Part shown: positions 15,361 to 22,548 of the stretch, piece by piece | How the letters are laid out: each line of letters opens with the position of its first letter | Numbering within the stretch: position 1 is the stretch's first letter | Assembly: GCA_964649195.1 (NCBI GenBank) | Contig: CAZYPK010000076.1 | Span: forward strand, 1-23,568 | DNA length: 23,568 nt | Reading direction: 5' to 3' | Source of the DNA: JTS-RE9 sp964649195 | GTDB lineage: Bacteria > Planctomycetota > Phycisphaerae > Phycisphaerales > Phycisphaeraceae | Made by a program: the position numbers and the translations under genes | The notes under the pieces: generated by a model | The model's input: only the letters and a program-made list of their open reading frames with translations | Databases searched by the model: none | What the model was told of the DNA's origin: nothing

Positions 15361-15918
15361 ATGACACAAGCGATCACATCACAACCCCGCCTGATCACCG
15401 CCGACGAGTTGTCGGCGATGGGCGACATCGGCCGCTGCGAACTGATTCGAGGGAATCTGATCATGATGAGTCCGGCGGGATATCAACACGGCGACATCGC
15501 ACAAAACATCGCCTTTCATTTGTCGGCATTCGTGCGAAAGCACAAACTCGGCAAGGTGCTCGCCGCGGAAACCGGATTCGTTCTGGAGCAGGACCCCGAC
15601 ACCGTGCGCGCCCCTGATGTGTCCTTCATCCGCAAGGATCGCCTGCCTGCCGCCGATCTCGTGAAGTTCTTCAAAGGCGCGCCCGACCTGGCGGTGGAAG
15701 TGCTCTCGCCCGATGACCGAGCCGGTCAAGTCATCCGCAAGGTCGGCGACTGGCTTACCGCCGGGGCGCTGTCGGTGTGGGTGGTCAGTCCGAAGAAAAG
15801 AACCATCACGGCATACCGTGCCGACCAGTCCATCGCGATTTATCAGGATGGCGACACCATCAGGAACGATCCGGCCGTGCCCGGCTTCAAGATGAAGATA
15901 GCCAAGGCATTTGAATGA
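15361..15918 (+). CDS. Uma2 family (DUF820) nuclease-fold protein
   Basis: The 185-residue protein has the Uma2 (PF05685) pattern: ELIRGNLIMMSPAG (27-40), then a helix with HxxIAxxIxxxL character, the acidic APDVSFI (about 81-87), LAVEVLSPDD (about 107-116) and a lysine after the core, which together form a PD-(D/E)XK-like site. Length is typical. Uma2 genes are multiplied in cyanobacteria and planctomycetes; the substrate is unknown and a restriction-like nuclease role is only inferred. It starts 15 bp after the toroid gene and its stop overlaps the next start by 4 bp (ATGA), so it is probably co-transcribed even though its role looks unrelated. Confidence 0.88.
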   Translation: MTQAITSQPRLITADELSAMGDIGRCELIRGNLIMMSPAGYQHGDIAQNIAFHLSAFVRKHKLGKVLAAETGFVLEQDPDTVRAPDVSFIRKDRLPAADLVKFFKGAPDLAVEVLSPDDRAGQVIRKVGDWLTAGALSVWVVSPKKRTITAYRADQSIAIYQDGDTIRNDPAVPGFKMKIAKAFE

Positions 15919-17228
15919 ACACCGTAAAGACGAATACCCAATTTCATGAACTGATTCGCATGGCGATCCTTGCGATGGTTCTGTCCCCGGCGGCGTGGCG
16001 GCTTGAAGCCGCCACGCCGGTGATGCTCATCGGTCCCGACCTCAAACCCAGGTTGGTCAACCTCCAGGCCATCGGCGGCGGACGCATGACCTATTTCGAC
16101 GACCAGCGCAACATGCAGGTGCAGTCCACGAACGATGTTTTGCAGATTCGTTTTCCGCAGGAAAACGAGGCAACTGCCGCGGCTGCACAAGGGTTCATCG
16201 ACCCCCCGGAAGCCCCGGAAGCCCCGGCCCCCCCGAAACCCCCGGCACTGGAACTGACGCAGCCGCGCACCATCGTGCCCGACAAAGGCGCGCCGCCCCT
16301 TGGCGGTGGCAGGCTTGTCGGGGGGTCGCCCGCCGCCTTCGTCGAGCTCATCAGCGGGCAGCGAATCGTCGCCCCGTTTTCCGGCGCGAAAGCCGACGGG
16401 CAGACGCTGCTCTTCAAGCATGACCTGCTCGGCGAACTGGCCCTCGCCCTGGATCAGGTTTCACGATTGTCGTTTGATGGCGCGATCAGCAGCGGCGCAG
16501 CGCCCACGAGCGATCAGGTCGAGATGAGCAACGGCGATGTCGTCACCGGCTTCGTCGTGGCCGTGAATGAAAAAGATATCGAGGTGCAGCAAGGCGATGT
16601 AAAACCCTTCACGCTGCCGCGCGACCGCATCAAGGCGATCCGCCTGGCCAACCCGGTCAGCCGTGCCGCGGGCCAGGCGTCGATGGTCTGGCTGCGCGAC
16701 GGCGGCCGGCTGCTCGCGTCGGAGGTCTCCATCTCGGCGGACAAGCTCACGATGATCTGTCCGCTCGCGGGCAAGGCGGCGGTGACGATCGATCTCAAGC
16801 ACATCGCCCGCATCGAACTCGCGTCGCCCGCCGGCCGGCTCATCGACCTGGCCGACCTGCCCATGTCGGTCGCGGCAGGGGGCAAGGTGTTCGGCCTGGC
16901 GATGGAGCCTCGCATCGAAGGCGGCGCGATTCACCTGCACGCCCCGATCACCGTTTCCTTCGCCCTGCCCGCCAAGGCCGTCCGCTTGGCCGCCCTGGCC
17001 CGGCTCGATGCGGCAGGCGAAAACACCGCCCTGGCCCACTTCATCGTCACCATCACCAGCGCAGGCGGCGCCGCGGCAAGGCACATCATCAGCGGCCAGT
17101 CACCCCGCGCCGTCATCAACGCCCCCCTCGCCGGCCGCAACCTCATCATCAACCTCGACCCCGCCGACAACGGCCCGGTGCTCGACCGCCTGCGCCTGAG
17201 CGATGCGGTGATTTTTGTGGAACGGTGA
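15915..17228 (+). CDS. Secreted protein with four beta-repeats and NPCBM-like C-terminus
   Basis: The 437-residue protein starts at ATG 15915, overlapping the Uma2 stop; ATG 15960 (residue 16) would give a neater signal peptide (MAILAMVLSPAAWRLEA). Four similar beta units appear at about 35-80, 142-187, 202-244 and 257-302. Each ends in a hydrophobic stretch of the form LxLxxxxxxIxL/F, for example LALALDQVSRLSF, FTLPRDRIKAIRL and VTIDLKHIARIEL. A Pro-rich linker lies at about 97-112. The last ~110 residues resemble an NPCBM-like jelly-roll (NLIINLDPADNGPVLDRLRL), seen in planctomycete secreted proteins, which bind carbohydrate or wall material. Function is inferred. It ends the same-strand cluster. 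Confidence 0.65.
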   Translation: MNTVKTNTQFHELIRMAILAMVLSPAAWRLEAATPVMLIGPDLKPRLVNLQAIGGGRMTYFDDQRNMQVQSTNDVLQIRFPQENEATAAAAQGFIDPPEAPEAPAPPKPPALELTQPRTIVPDKGAPPLGGGRLVGGSPAAFVELISGQRIVAPFSGAKADGQTLLFKHDLLGELALALDQVSRLSFDGAISSGAAPTSDQVEMSNGDVVTGFVVAVNEKDIEVQQGDVKPFTLPRDRIKAIRLANPVSRAAGQASMVWLRDGGRLLASEVSISADKLTMICPLAGKAAVTIDLKHIARIELASPAGRLIDLADLPMSVAAGGKVFGLAMEPRIEGGAIHLHAPITVSFALPAKAVRLAALARLDAAGENTALAHFIVTITSAGGAAARHIISGQSPRAVINAPLAGRNLIINLDPADNGPVLDRLRLSDAVIFVER

Positions 17229-17285
17229 GGAACAGCGGGAAATAAGACGGATTCTCCATAACCGACCCCAGCCCTCTGTCTCCTG

Positions 17286-17430
17286 CTCCGCAGACGCGCA
17301 GCGAGGACGCTGCGGCTATGACACTGCCCCTGCTCCGCAGACGCGCAGCGAGGACGCTGCGGCTATGACACTGCCCCCTGCTCCGCAGACGCGCAGCGAG
17401 GACGCTGCGGCTATGACACTGCCTCCTGCT
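17286..17430. repeat. Three tandem 47-48-bp units CTCCGCAGACGCGCAGCG...
   Basis: Copies start at 17286, 17333 and 17381. Each contains the palindrome CGCAGCGAGGACGCTGCG and ends with ACACTGCCCC/CTG. A reverse-orientation copy lies at about 3329-3361 inside the purine hairpin. The units fill the space between two convergent genes, so they may act as a terminator. The remaining ~50 bp of this gap (17229-17285) show nothing notable. Confidence 0.9.
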
Positions 17431-17438
17431 CCTGCCGG

Positions 17439-18962
17439 CTACTTTTCGACCAGTTCGTAGATTTCGATTTTCTGCACGTTGGCGGTCATGCCGGTGGTCC
17501 AGATCATGAAGCCGGTGTGGTCGATGGCGTCGTCCACGGGCAGGTAGGCCAGGCGGACATTGTTGAGGAAGAGTTCCACCTGATCATCGACGCGAATGAC
17601 GCGGACGGTGTGGAGCGTCTTGCCATCCATGGCGGTGGCGTGATCAAAGAACCGGTAGCTGGGGGCATTGAAGCGGTCGCCCATGCCGATGCCCGTGGCG
17701 AGCATGTTGCTGACGAGATTGAGGTTGAGCGTGACCGGTCGCTGGCCGCGTGTGCCGTTCTTGACCAGGCCGATGGAGAGTTCTTTGGCGAAACGGCCGG
17801 GTCGGGCGTCGGTCGGGCGGAACGAGAAGCGGACGATGAACTCGGCACGGGTGAGCGGGCGGTCCAGACCGCAGAGCAGCCCTTGAAAGTGATCCGTCTC
17901 CGCCGCCACCTTCATGCCCTGGCCTCGCTGGGCGATCTTGACCATCGCATCATTCGTGGACTTGTTCTGGTTGGTCACCTGGCCCAGGATGTCAACCCGC
18001 TTCATCTTCTCGGCCCGCACCGATGGCGGCGGCAGCATCCGTTTGGCCGGGGGCCGGGCCTTGTGAATCCTGATCAGTTCCTCGGCTTCGTCCATGACCA
18101 GCTTGCGCCCTTCGAGCTTCTCATCCTTCAGCAGCAGCGCGTTGAACTGATCGAGGCGCATGCCGGCCAGGGCCCATCTGGCCCTGAGCGCCGGTTCGAT
18201 TTCAAAAGGCATCGGCGTCCTGGCATGGAGGGCGTTTTCAGGGACAAAGGTGGCGAAGTCGAAGGCGACCCGATGCCGGCTTTGCTGAGCCGCGATGTGG
18301 GCGCCGCTCCAGGCGCTGACCACATCGGGCTTGTATCCCTTGCGGATCGCGTGGAACCAGGCGGTTTCCGCGAGATCGGGGTTGCTTGCCTGGGCCATGA
18401 GGCCGACGAACATTTCCCTGTCCCAGCGCGGATCGCGCTGCGGATGGTTGAGGCACCAGAAGAGGATTTCCCATATGTGCTGGAGGGTTGCGCCTTCGAG
18501 GCCGTCGTTTCCCTTGAGGGTCAGAATCCGCCGCTGTCCATCGGGCAGTTCGACCTCCAGCAACTGGTTGCCCCTGGGATTCCAAGGCAGCGGCGCCAGG
18601 GAATGCCACAGCGCCTTGCCGTTGAGCGTGATGAGCTTGTCGCCCTGCCTCAGTCCGTTCTGCTGGGCCTTGGAACCGGGTTGAAGCAAGGCCACCACGA
18701 GATATGCCGACCGCTGCTTTCGCACCGGCGAATCGGGCGCCAACGCCGGCTCGATCGGAGCGACCGCGTTGGCAAAGGCGTCGGTGTAGGCGTGCCCCTT
18801 GAGCATCTCGCGCATCACCGGCGGCTTGGCGGGCTTGTTCCAGACCATCGGATCGTGAGGCACATACGGCGTAGTGACCTGCCCCATCGCCCGCGGCACG
18901 GACAGACAGCCGGTCATGGCGACAAAACAAAAAACCTGGACGATGATGGTTCGTTGGTTCAT
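17439..18962 (-). CDS. Secreted PDZ plus jelly-roll protein
   Basis: The 507-residue protein starts at ATG 18962, chosen for the strong GGAGG 7 nt upstream. The N-terminus FCFVAMTGCLSVPRAMGQ may be a Sec signal (cleavage near AMG) or a lipoprotein signal ending MTGC; the latter lacks the usual hydrophobic -3 residue. A PDZ domain lies at about 85-150 (QPGSKAQQNGLRQGDKLITL is its GLGF-like loop and strand). A helical middle part (150-330) includes WEILFWCLNHPQRDPRW. The C-terminal ~160 residues look like a LamG/3-keto-disaccharide-type jelly-roll (LHTVRVIRVDDQVELFLNNV, then MTANVQKIEIYEL). The protein probably binds ligands or peptides outside the membrane. No catalytic protease site is seen. 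Confidence 0.68.
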   Translation of the reverse strand: MNQRTIIVQVFCFVAMTGCLSVPRAMGQVTTPYVPHDPMVWNKPAKPPVMREMLKGHAYTDAFANAVAPIEPALAPDSPVRKQRSAYLVVALLQPGSKAQQNGLRQGDKLITLNGKALWHSLAPLPWNPRGNQLLEVELPDGQRRILTLKGNDGLEGATLQHIWEILFWCLNHPQRDPRWDREMFVGLMAQASNPDLAETAWFHAIRKGYKPDVVSAWSGAHIAAQQSRHRVAFDFATFVPENALHARTPMPFEIEPALRARWALAGMRLDQFNALLLKDEKLEGRKLVMDEAEELIRIHKARPPAKRMLPPPSVRAEKMKRVDILGQVTNQNKSTNDAMVKIAQRGQGMKVAAETDHFQGLLCGLDRPLTRAEFIVRFSFRPTDARPGRFAKELSIGLVKNGTRGQRPVTLNLNLVSNMLATGIGMGDRFNAPSYRFFDHATAMDGKTLHTVRVIRVDDQVELFLNNVRLAYLPVDDAIDHTGFMIWTTGMTANVQKIEIYELVEK

Positions 18963-19079
18963 TAAGACACCTCCGGCAGATAAGACGAAAAGCCCCCGAT
19001 GGCGCCCCGACCCCGGACCGCTGCGTTGCATCGCGTCAACAGTTTACCCGATGATGGGTCGGGGATGGTCAATGCCTCA

Positions 19080-19232
19080 GCCCCGCCCGGAAGGGCGCGG
19101 GCCAGGGGCCATCCAATCCACGGCTTGCTCTCGATCGAACCACCGATTTCGACGGAAGCCGCACTTTCGCACCGTGTTCGAGATGGGGCTGTTGATTGGA
19201 TGCTCCCTGGCCCTCACCCTTCCGGGTGGGGC
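19080..19232 (-). ncRNA. 5S-rRNA-like sequence enclosed by a 39-nt-arm stem
   Basis: On the minus strand the loop contains CCCCATCTCGAACACGG (about 19170-19187 in plus coordinates), the loop-C signature of bacterial 5S rRNA, followed by GCGAAAGTGCGG, ATCGGTGGTTCG and GAGAGCAAG, which match the CCGAUGGUAGU and GAGAGUAGG parts. The flanks 19080-19118 and 19194-19232 pair at 34 of 39 positions and look like a processing stem. Only 75 nt separate the inner arms, about 15-20 nt short of a normal 5S, and helix III (CAGC against ACGG) does not pair well. This may be a divergent or degenerate solitary 5S gene; no 16S or 23S is nearby. Confidence 0.5.
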
Positions 19233-19285
19233 TTCACCTGTTCTTTAGACATATGCTTTTACCCTGCCCGGGATCGCGGCCCGGC

Positions 19286-19313
19286 TTGGCACATCCTTGC
19301 ACTTGGGTATCAT
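19286..19313 (+). promoter_or_regulatory. Sigma70-type promoter of the aquaporin gene
   Basis: TTGGCA (19286-19291; 5 of 6) and TATCAT (19308-19313; 5 of 6) are spaced 16 bp apart. A start near 19320 would leave a 5' leader of about 55 nt. The leader ends in AGGAGG, 8 nt before ATG 19376. The motif is good but untested. Confidence 0.45.
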
Positions 19314-19375
19314 GCTGGTTCATCGATCCGAAAATCGATGCACAACACCACTTTCCCGCATCAGGAGGCTTCGAG

Positions 19376-20155
19376 ATGGATTATCGAAAATTGGGTATGG
19401 AAGCGCTGGGCGCCTTTGTGCTGGTTCTGACCGCTTCGACCGTCGGCGGTCCGCTGGCGGGCGTGGCCATCGGGCTGAGTCTGGGCATCATGGTCTATCT
19501 GGGCGGCAACATCTCCGGCGGACACTACAACCCTGCCGTGTCGTTCGCCGTGTTCATGCGCGGCAAGCTGGCCAAAGGCGACCTCATCCCCTACATCATC
19601 GCCCAGTGCGTCGGCGGCCTCGCGGCGGCGCTGATCGCCTTCATGATCACCCACGACGCCCCCCACATCGAAGTGGCCGGCGGCGCAGGGAGCCTGGCCA
19701 GGAAATGGGGCTTCATCCACGGCGCCATCGCCAGCGAATTCATCTTCACCTTCCTGCTCGCCTTCACCGTCCTCACCGTCGCCACCACCAAGAAGCACGC
19801 CAACAACCCGTACTACGGCCTGTGCATCGGCGGCGTCGTCATCGTCGCCGCCACCGCCGTCGGCCCGATCTCCGGCGGGGCGTTCAACCCCGCGGTGGGA
19901 CTGAGCAAGTCGATCGTCGGACTCTTCGGCGGATCGGAAAAGGCCGCCGCGTTCCAGTGGTTCTGGGTCTATCTCGTCTTCCCGATGCTCGGCGGCTGGG
20001 TCGCCGCCATCGCCTTCAAGTTCTTCCACCCCGATGAAATCGATCAGCCCGCCGTCCCTGCCGCCGCCCCCCCGGCCCCGGCGCAGGCCCCGCTCGAACA
20101 GCAGCCCAACGTGACCGTCGCCCAGCAGCCGTCCACCGGCGACGCCCCGCAGTGA
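19376..20155 (+). CDS. Aquaporin / MIP-family channel with NPAV second motif
   Basis: The 259-residue protein has six membrane segments and two re-entrant half-helices marked by NPA motifs: GGHYNPAVS (about 48-56) and GGAFNPAVG (about 164-172). These define the MIP family (AqpZ-like, water or small solute channel in the inner membrane). The residue after the second NPA is Val, whereas almost all aquaporins have Arg there for the ar/R selectivity filter. AGGAGG with 8-nt spacing supports ATG 19376. The C-terminal 30 residues (APPAPAQAPLEQQPNVTVAQ) form a disordered Pro/Gln-rich tail absent from AqpZ. The gene is monocistronic, followed by half a TTCTGAATAACC element. Confidence 0.9.
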   Translation: MDYRKLGMEALGAFVLVLTASTVGGPLAGVAIGLSLGIMVYLGGNISGGHYNPAVSFAVFMRGKLAKGDLIPYIIAQCVGGLAAALIAFMITHDAPHIEVAGGAGSLARKWGFIHGAIASEFIFTFLLAFTVLTVATTKKHANNPYYGLCIGGVVIVAATAVGPISGGAFNPAVGLSKSIVGLFGGSEKAAAFQWFWVYLVFPMLGGWVAAIAFKFFHPDEIDQPAVPAAAPPAPAQAPLEQQPNVTVAQQPSTGDAPQ

Positions 20156-20171
20156 GCAGCGATCAGCTTTT

Positions 20172-20223
20172 GGGGCTTCTGAATAACCTCGCGTTCAAGC
20201 CGCTTGCGGCGTGGCAATCCTTT
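20172..20223. repeat. Half copy of the TTCTGAATAACC element
   Basis: GGGGCTTCTGAATAACC and AAGCCGCTTGCGGCGTGG are retained, but the right half, with the ATTCAGAAGTCCC end, is missing. The nested hairpin element at 20226 begins two bases later, suggesting that its arrival truncated this copy or replaced the right half. Confidence 0.88.
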
Positions 20224-20225
20224 TG

Positions 20226-20433
20226 ACCTGAGTTCGGGATAAGAGCCGCGACTCAACGAGTCGCGGACGTAAACAACCTGAAGGGGTGGCGCGAACGCAC
20301 CTTTTTCTTTCAGCCTCGATCGGTGTCCGGTCGTTTTCGCATCCCGTGATCCGCTGCGCGAAGGTCACGCATTCTTGCCGTTCGCGTCCGCGACGTGTTA
20401 CGTCGCGGCTCACTCTTATTCCCGAACTCAGGT
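20226..20433. repeat. Hairpin-ended CCGCGACKY element with outer CTGAGTTCGGGATAAG repeats
   Basis: Outer inverted repeats ACCTGAGTTCGGGATAAG (20226-20243) and CTTATTCCCGAACTCAGGT (20415-20433) frame a CCGCGACTC...CCGCGACGT element (20243-20411) of the same family as the contig ends. The outer arms match those of the 2263-2391 element. The right outer arm abuts the stop codon of plsY at 20436-20438. The gap between aquaporin and plsY (20156-20435) holds nothing else. Confidence 0.92.
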
Positions 20434-20435
20434 TT

Positions 20436-21107
20436 TTAGCTGTCAGCGATCCGCTTGCCGCCGATTTTGGGTTCGGTGCCTTGGAAGGTGCGTTTGAGGT
20501 TGCCGCGATGGCGGAAGATGACCAGCGAGGCGAGCAGCGAGGTGATGGTGAGAAAGGGCAGAATCTGCTCGAAGGTCTGGGCCCGCATCAGGCCGAGGAT
20601 GATGACGAAGATGGGCAGGCTGACCGCCGCGGCGGCGCTGGCCAGGCCGACGTAGCGAAAGGTCCTGGCCATGATGATCCAGATGACCAGCGCCGCCCCG
20701 CCTGCCGTGGTCAGGAGCGGCCAGACGCCCAGCAGCACGCCCAACGCCGTGGCCACGCCCTTGCCCCCTTTGAACCCCAGCCAGAGGGGAAACACATGCC
20801 CGACCACCGGGCCGGCCATCACCGCCAGCCAGCGCCAGGCCTCGGCCGGGCTCAGCGCCTGCGAATGCCGGACATACCCCAGCGCCAACCCCGCCACGAA
20901 CACCGGCACAAACCCCTTGAGCACATCCAGCACAAAACAAAGCGCCCCCCACTTCCGCCCCAGAATCCGCCCCACATTCGTCGCCCCGACATTGCCCGAA
21001 CCGGCCTTGCGAATGTCAACCCCGCGCAGCCTGCCCAGCAGCAGCGCAAAGGAAAACGACCCGCAAAGGTAGCCGATCAGACACCAGATGAGCCAGGCAT
21101 GGTCCAT
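20436..21107 (-). CDS. plsY: Glycerol-3-phosphate acyltransferase PlsY
   Basis: The 223-residue integral membrane protein has the three PlsY motifs. Motif 1 is the N-terminal GSFSFALLLGRLRGVDIRKA leading to GSGNVGATNVGR (about 36-47). Motif 2 is GHVFPLWLGFKGGKGVAT (about 103-120). Motif 3 is FRHRGNLKRTFQGTEPKI (about 197-214). PlsY transfers an acyl group from acyl-phosphate to glycerol-3-phosphate, the first step of phospholipid synthesis in most bacteria, together with PlsX (not in this window). Five or more membrane helices are visible. ATG 21107 is the only sensible start. It is an essential housekeeping enzyme in the family. Its stop lies 3 bp from the outer arm of a repeat element. Confidence 0.95.
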   Translation of the reverse strand: MDHAWLIWCLIGYLCGSFSFALLLGRLRGVDIRKAGSGNVGATNVGRILGRKWGALCFVLDVLKGFVPVFVAGLALGYVRHSQALSPAEAWRWLAVMAGPVVGHVFPLWLGFKGGKGVATALGVLLGVWPLLTTAGGAALVIWIIMARTFRYVGLASAAAAVSLPIFVIILGLMRAQTFEQILPFLTITSLLASLVIFRHRGNLKRTFQGTEPKIGGKRIADS

Positions 21108-21125
21108 ACAACGATCATGGTAGCC

Positions 21126-21296
21126 ATTTAGCCGTTCGCCTTGGCGAACGCAGTCCCGTCGCCGGTCGGAAGCAAAAACTCCAAATCACAAAATCTTCCG
21201 CGACACCCCTTGCAGTTTGCGAACAGTGGTGGCGTCCACCGCGTTAAATGGATGGGAGCCGTCAAACACTCCGTTCGCCAAGGCGAACGGCTAAAT
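21126..21296. repeat. Hairpin-ended 171-bp element (CGTTCGCC family)
   Basis: Arms 21126-21150 (ATTTAGCCGTTCGCCTTGG...) and 21272-21296 are perfect 25-nt inverted repeats. Each arm also contains its own small hairpin CGTTCGCC-TT-GGCGAACG. The 121-bp core has no convincing reading frame. It fills the gap between plsY and the next small gene, so the 264-bp stretch contains little else. The design (terminal hairpins plus short core) matches the CCGCGACKY family, though the sequence differs. Confidence 0.9.
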
Positions 21297-21371
21297 CGTC
21301 GGCCCTGCGATCGCCTTGGCCGCACCCGCCTCGATATTTACACCCGTGCCGCACCGGAGTACGATAAACAC

Positions 21372-21566
21372 ATGAGGCGAATCTTCCCGATCACCATCGT
21401 CACCCTCCTCACCCTCGCAACCGCCGCGATGGCGCAGGCCCCGGTGCCCGCGGACAAGATGGCCCCCGATGACAACAGTTGGAAAAACCTCGCGGCGGTG
21501 GTGCTCTTCGCGGGCTTCGTCATCGCCGTGAGCATCAAGAACGCCAAGCGCGACCATCGGGATTGA
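21372..21566 (+). CDS. Small membrane protein, unknown function
   Basis: This 64-residue protein has a signal-like N-terminus (RIFPITIVTLLTLATAAMAQ, cleavage near residue 22), a short polar stretch, then one hydrophobic helix (AAVVLFAGFVIAVSI, about 41-56) and a basic tail (KNAKRDHRD). A single-pass secreted or membrane-anchored peptide is likely. No strong ribosome binding site is seen at the ATG. Small proteins of this shape are common near lipid genes in planctomycetes, but I do not recognise a family. Coding support rests on the signal peptide and helix. Confidence 0.55.
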   Translation: MRRIFPITIVTLLTLATAAMAQAPVPADKMAPDDNSWKNLAAVVLFAGFVIAVSIKNAKRDHRD

Positions 21567-21570
21567 GATA

Positions 21571-21696
21571 TGAAATCTCAAATCTCAAATTTGAGATTTC
21601 AGATTCGTGAACAGCCTCGCGTCCAAGCCGCTTGCGGCGTAGCAACGTACATCGGGGGAGTCATTCAGAAGTCCCATTTGAAATTTGAGATTTCAG
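21571..21696. repeat. ATTTCAAAT tracts around a TTCTGAATAACC element
   Basis: AT-rich tracts (21571-21604 and 21675-21696) flank a copy at 21605-21675 that keeps AAGCCGCTTGCGGCGTAGCAA and ATTCAGAAGTCCC. The left end is altered (CGTGAACAGCCTCGC instead of TTCTGAATAACCTCGC). Same nested arrangement as at 5548-5720. Confidence 0.88.
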
Positions 21697-21749
21697 ATTC
21701 GTGAATTGAGTTTCCCAACCTGGTCCTCTTTTACGCAAGGAGCCGCGTC

Positions 21750-22058
21750 ATGAACCGCAAATCCCTGGGCGCCCTGGTGGCACTGAACATGGTGCTGCTG
21801 ATGGCATTGATCATCGTGTCACTCACGCCTTCGCGCACGCAGGCGCAGCTGGGCGGAGCGGCGGGACAGTACGTCATGCTCGCCGGCGAAGCCGTCGGCC
21901 AGCGAAACATGAACGCCATCTACATCACCGAACTCACCTCGGCCCGCATGGTCGTGGTCATGTTCAACGGCGGCAACGAGAGGTTCGAAGTCATCGCCGG
22001 CCGCGACCTCAAGACCGATGTCAAGCAAGGCAAACCCCCCGGCCGCGGCGGACGATAA
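21750..22058 (+). CDS. Small secreted beta-domain protein, paralogue 1
   Basis: The 102-residue protein starts at ATG 21750 with AAGGAG 9 nt upstream. The N-terminus holds a hydrophobic segment (about 8-28, ALVALNMVLLMALIIVS), a likely signal anchor. A beta-rich part follows (QYVMLAGEAVGQRNMNAIYI ... MVVVMFNGGNERFEVIAGRD), ending in a Lys/Gly/Arg tail. It resembles the next gene in arrangement: N-terminal helix, then IYITEL / FVIDNF, VVVMF / LLIYKL, RFEVIAGRDL / RLELAGSEDL. Probably a tandem duplicate. No family name is known to me. Confidence 0.72.
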   Translation: MNRKSLGALVALNMVLLMALIIVSLTPSRTQAQLGGAAGQYVMLAGEAVGQRNMNAIYITELTSARMVVVMFNGGNERFEVIAGRDLKTDVKQGKPPGRGGR

Positions 22059-22203
22059 ACCTTCGCCCATCGACCCCCACAGCCGCTTGCGGCTTCGCTC
22101 CGAAACCGCGGACGATAAACCTTCCCCCATCGCCCGCGCCCATCGCTCCCGTGTCGCTCCCCCTGTTCCGACCTTCAAGTTCCTTCATTTGAGGAATCCT
22201 CCC

Positions 22204-22500
22204 ATGAACCAGACCCAACTCACCGGCTTCGGGCTGATCGCGTCGGCCTGCGCCCTCGCAGCCGCCCTCTTCATCAACCTTCAGGACAAGCAGCTTCTGC
22301 CCAGCGCCGAGGCCGAGATGGTCCTCGTCACCCCGCAGAACCTGACTTTCCTCACCACCCGCACACAGACCAATGAGGAATCGCTGTTCGTCATCGACAA
22401 CTTCAACCACAAGCTGCTGATCTACAAGCTCGACACCAGCCGCAAACGTCTCGAACTGGCCGGCAGCGAAGACCTCAAGCGAATCTTCGAGATCAAGTGA
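22204..22500 (+). CDS. Small secreted beta-domain protein, paralogue 2
   Basis: The 98-residue protein starts at ATG 22204, with GAGGA about 8 nt before it. A hydrophobic segment at about 8-24 (GFGLIASACALAAALFI) is likely a signal anchor. The beta-rich part reads NEESLFVIDNFNHKLLIYKL and then RKRLELAGSEDLKRIFEIK. It aligns in spacing and residue type with paralogue 1, 145 bp upstream on the same strand. The gap between them carries a direct repeat, GCGGACGATAAACCTTC, at 22046-22062 and 22107-22123. The function is unknown. Confidence 0.75.
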   Translation: MNQTQLTGFGLIASACALAAALFINLQDKQLLPSAEAEMVLVTPQNLTFLTTRTQTNEESLFVIDNFNHKLLIYKLDTSRKRLELAGSEDLKRIFEIK

Positions 22501-22548
22501 CAACTCCGCCCGTCGAACGGACGGTCCGGCGAATGAAGCCGGGGGCGA

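Noticed and set aside
17517..18965. 482-codon plus-strand frame opposite the PDZ gene
   Set aside because: Antisense shadow; the PDZ and jelly-roll patterns and GGAGG start lie on the minus strand.
19286..19300. Possible sigma54 promoter TGGCAC-ATCC-TTGC
   Set aside because: The spacing between GG and GC is 9 bp rather than the required 10; the sigma70 match at the same place is better.
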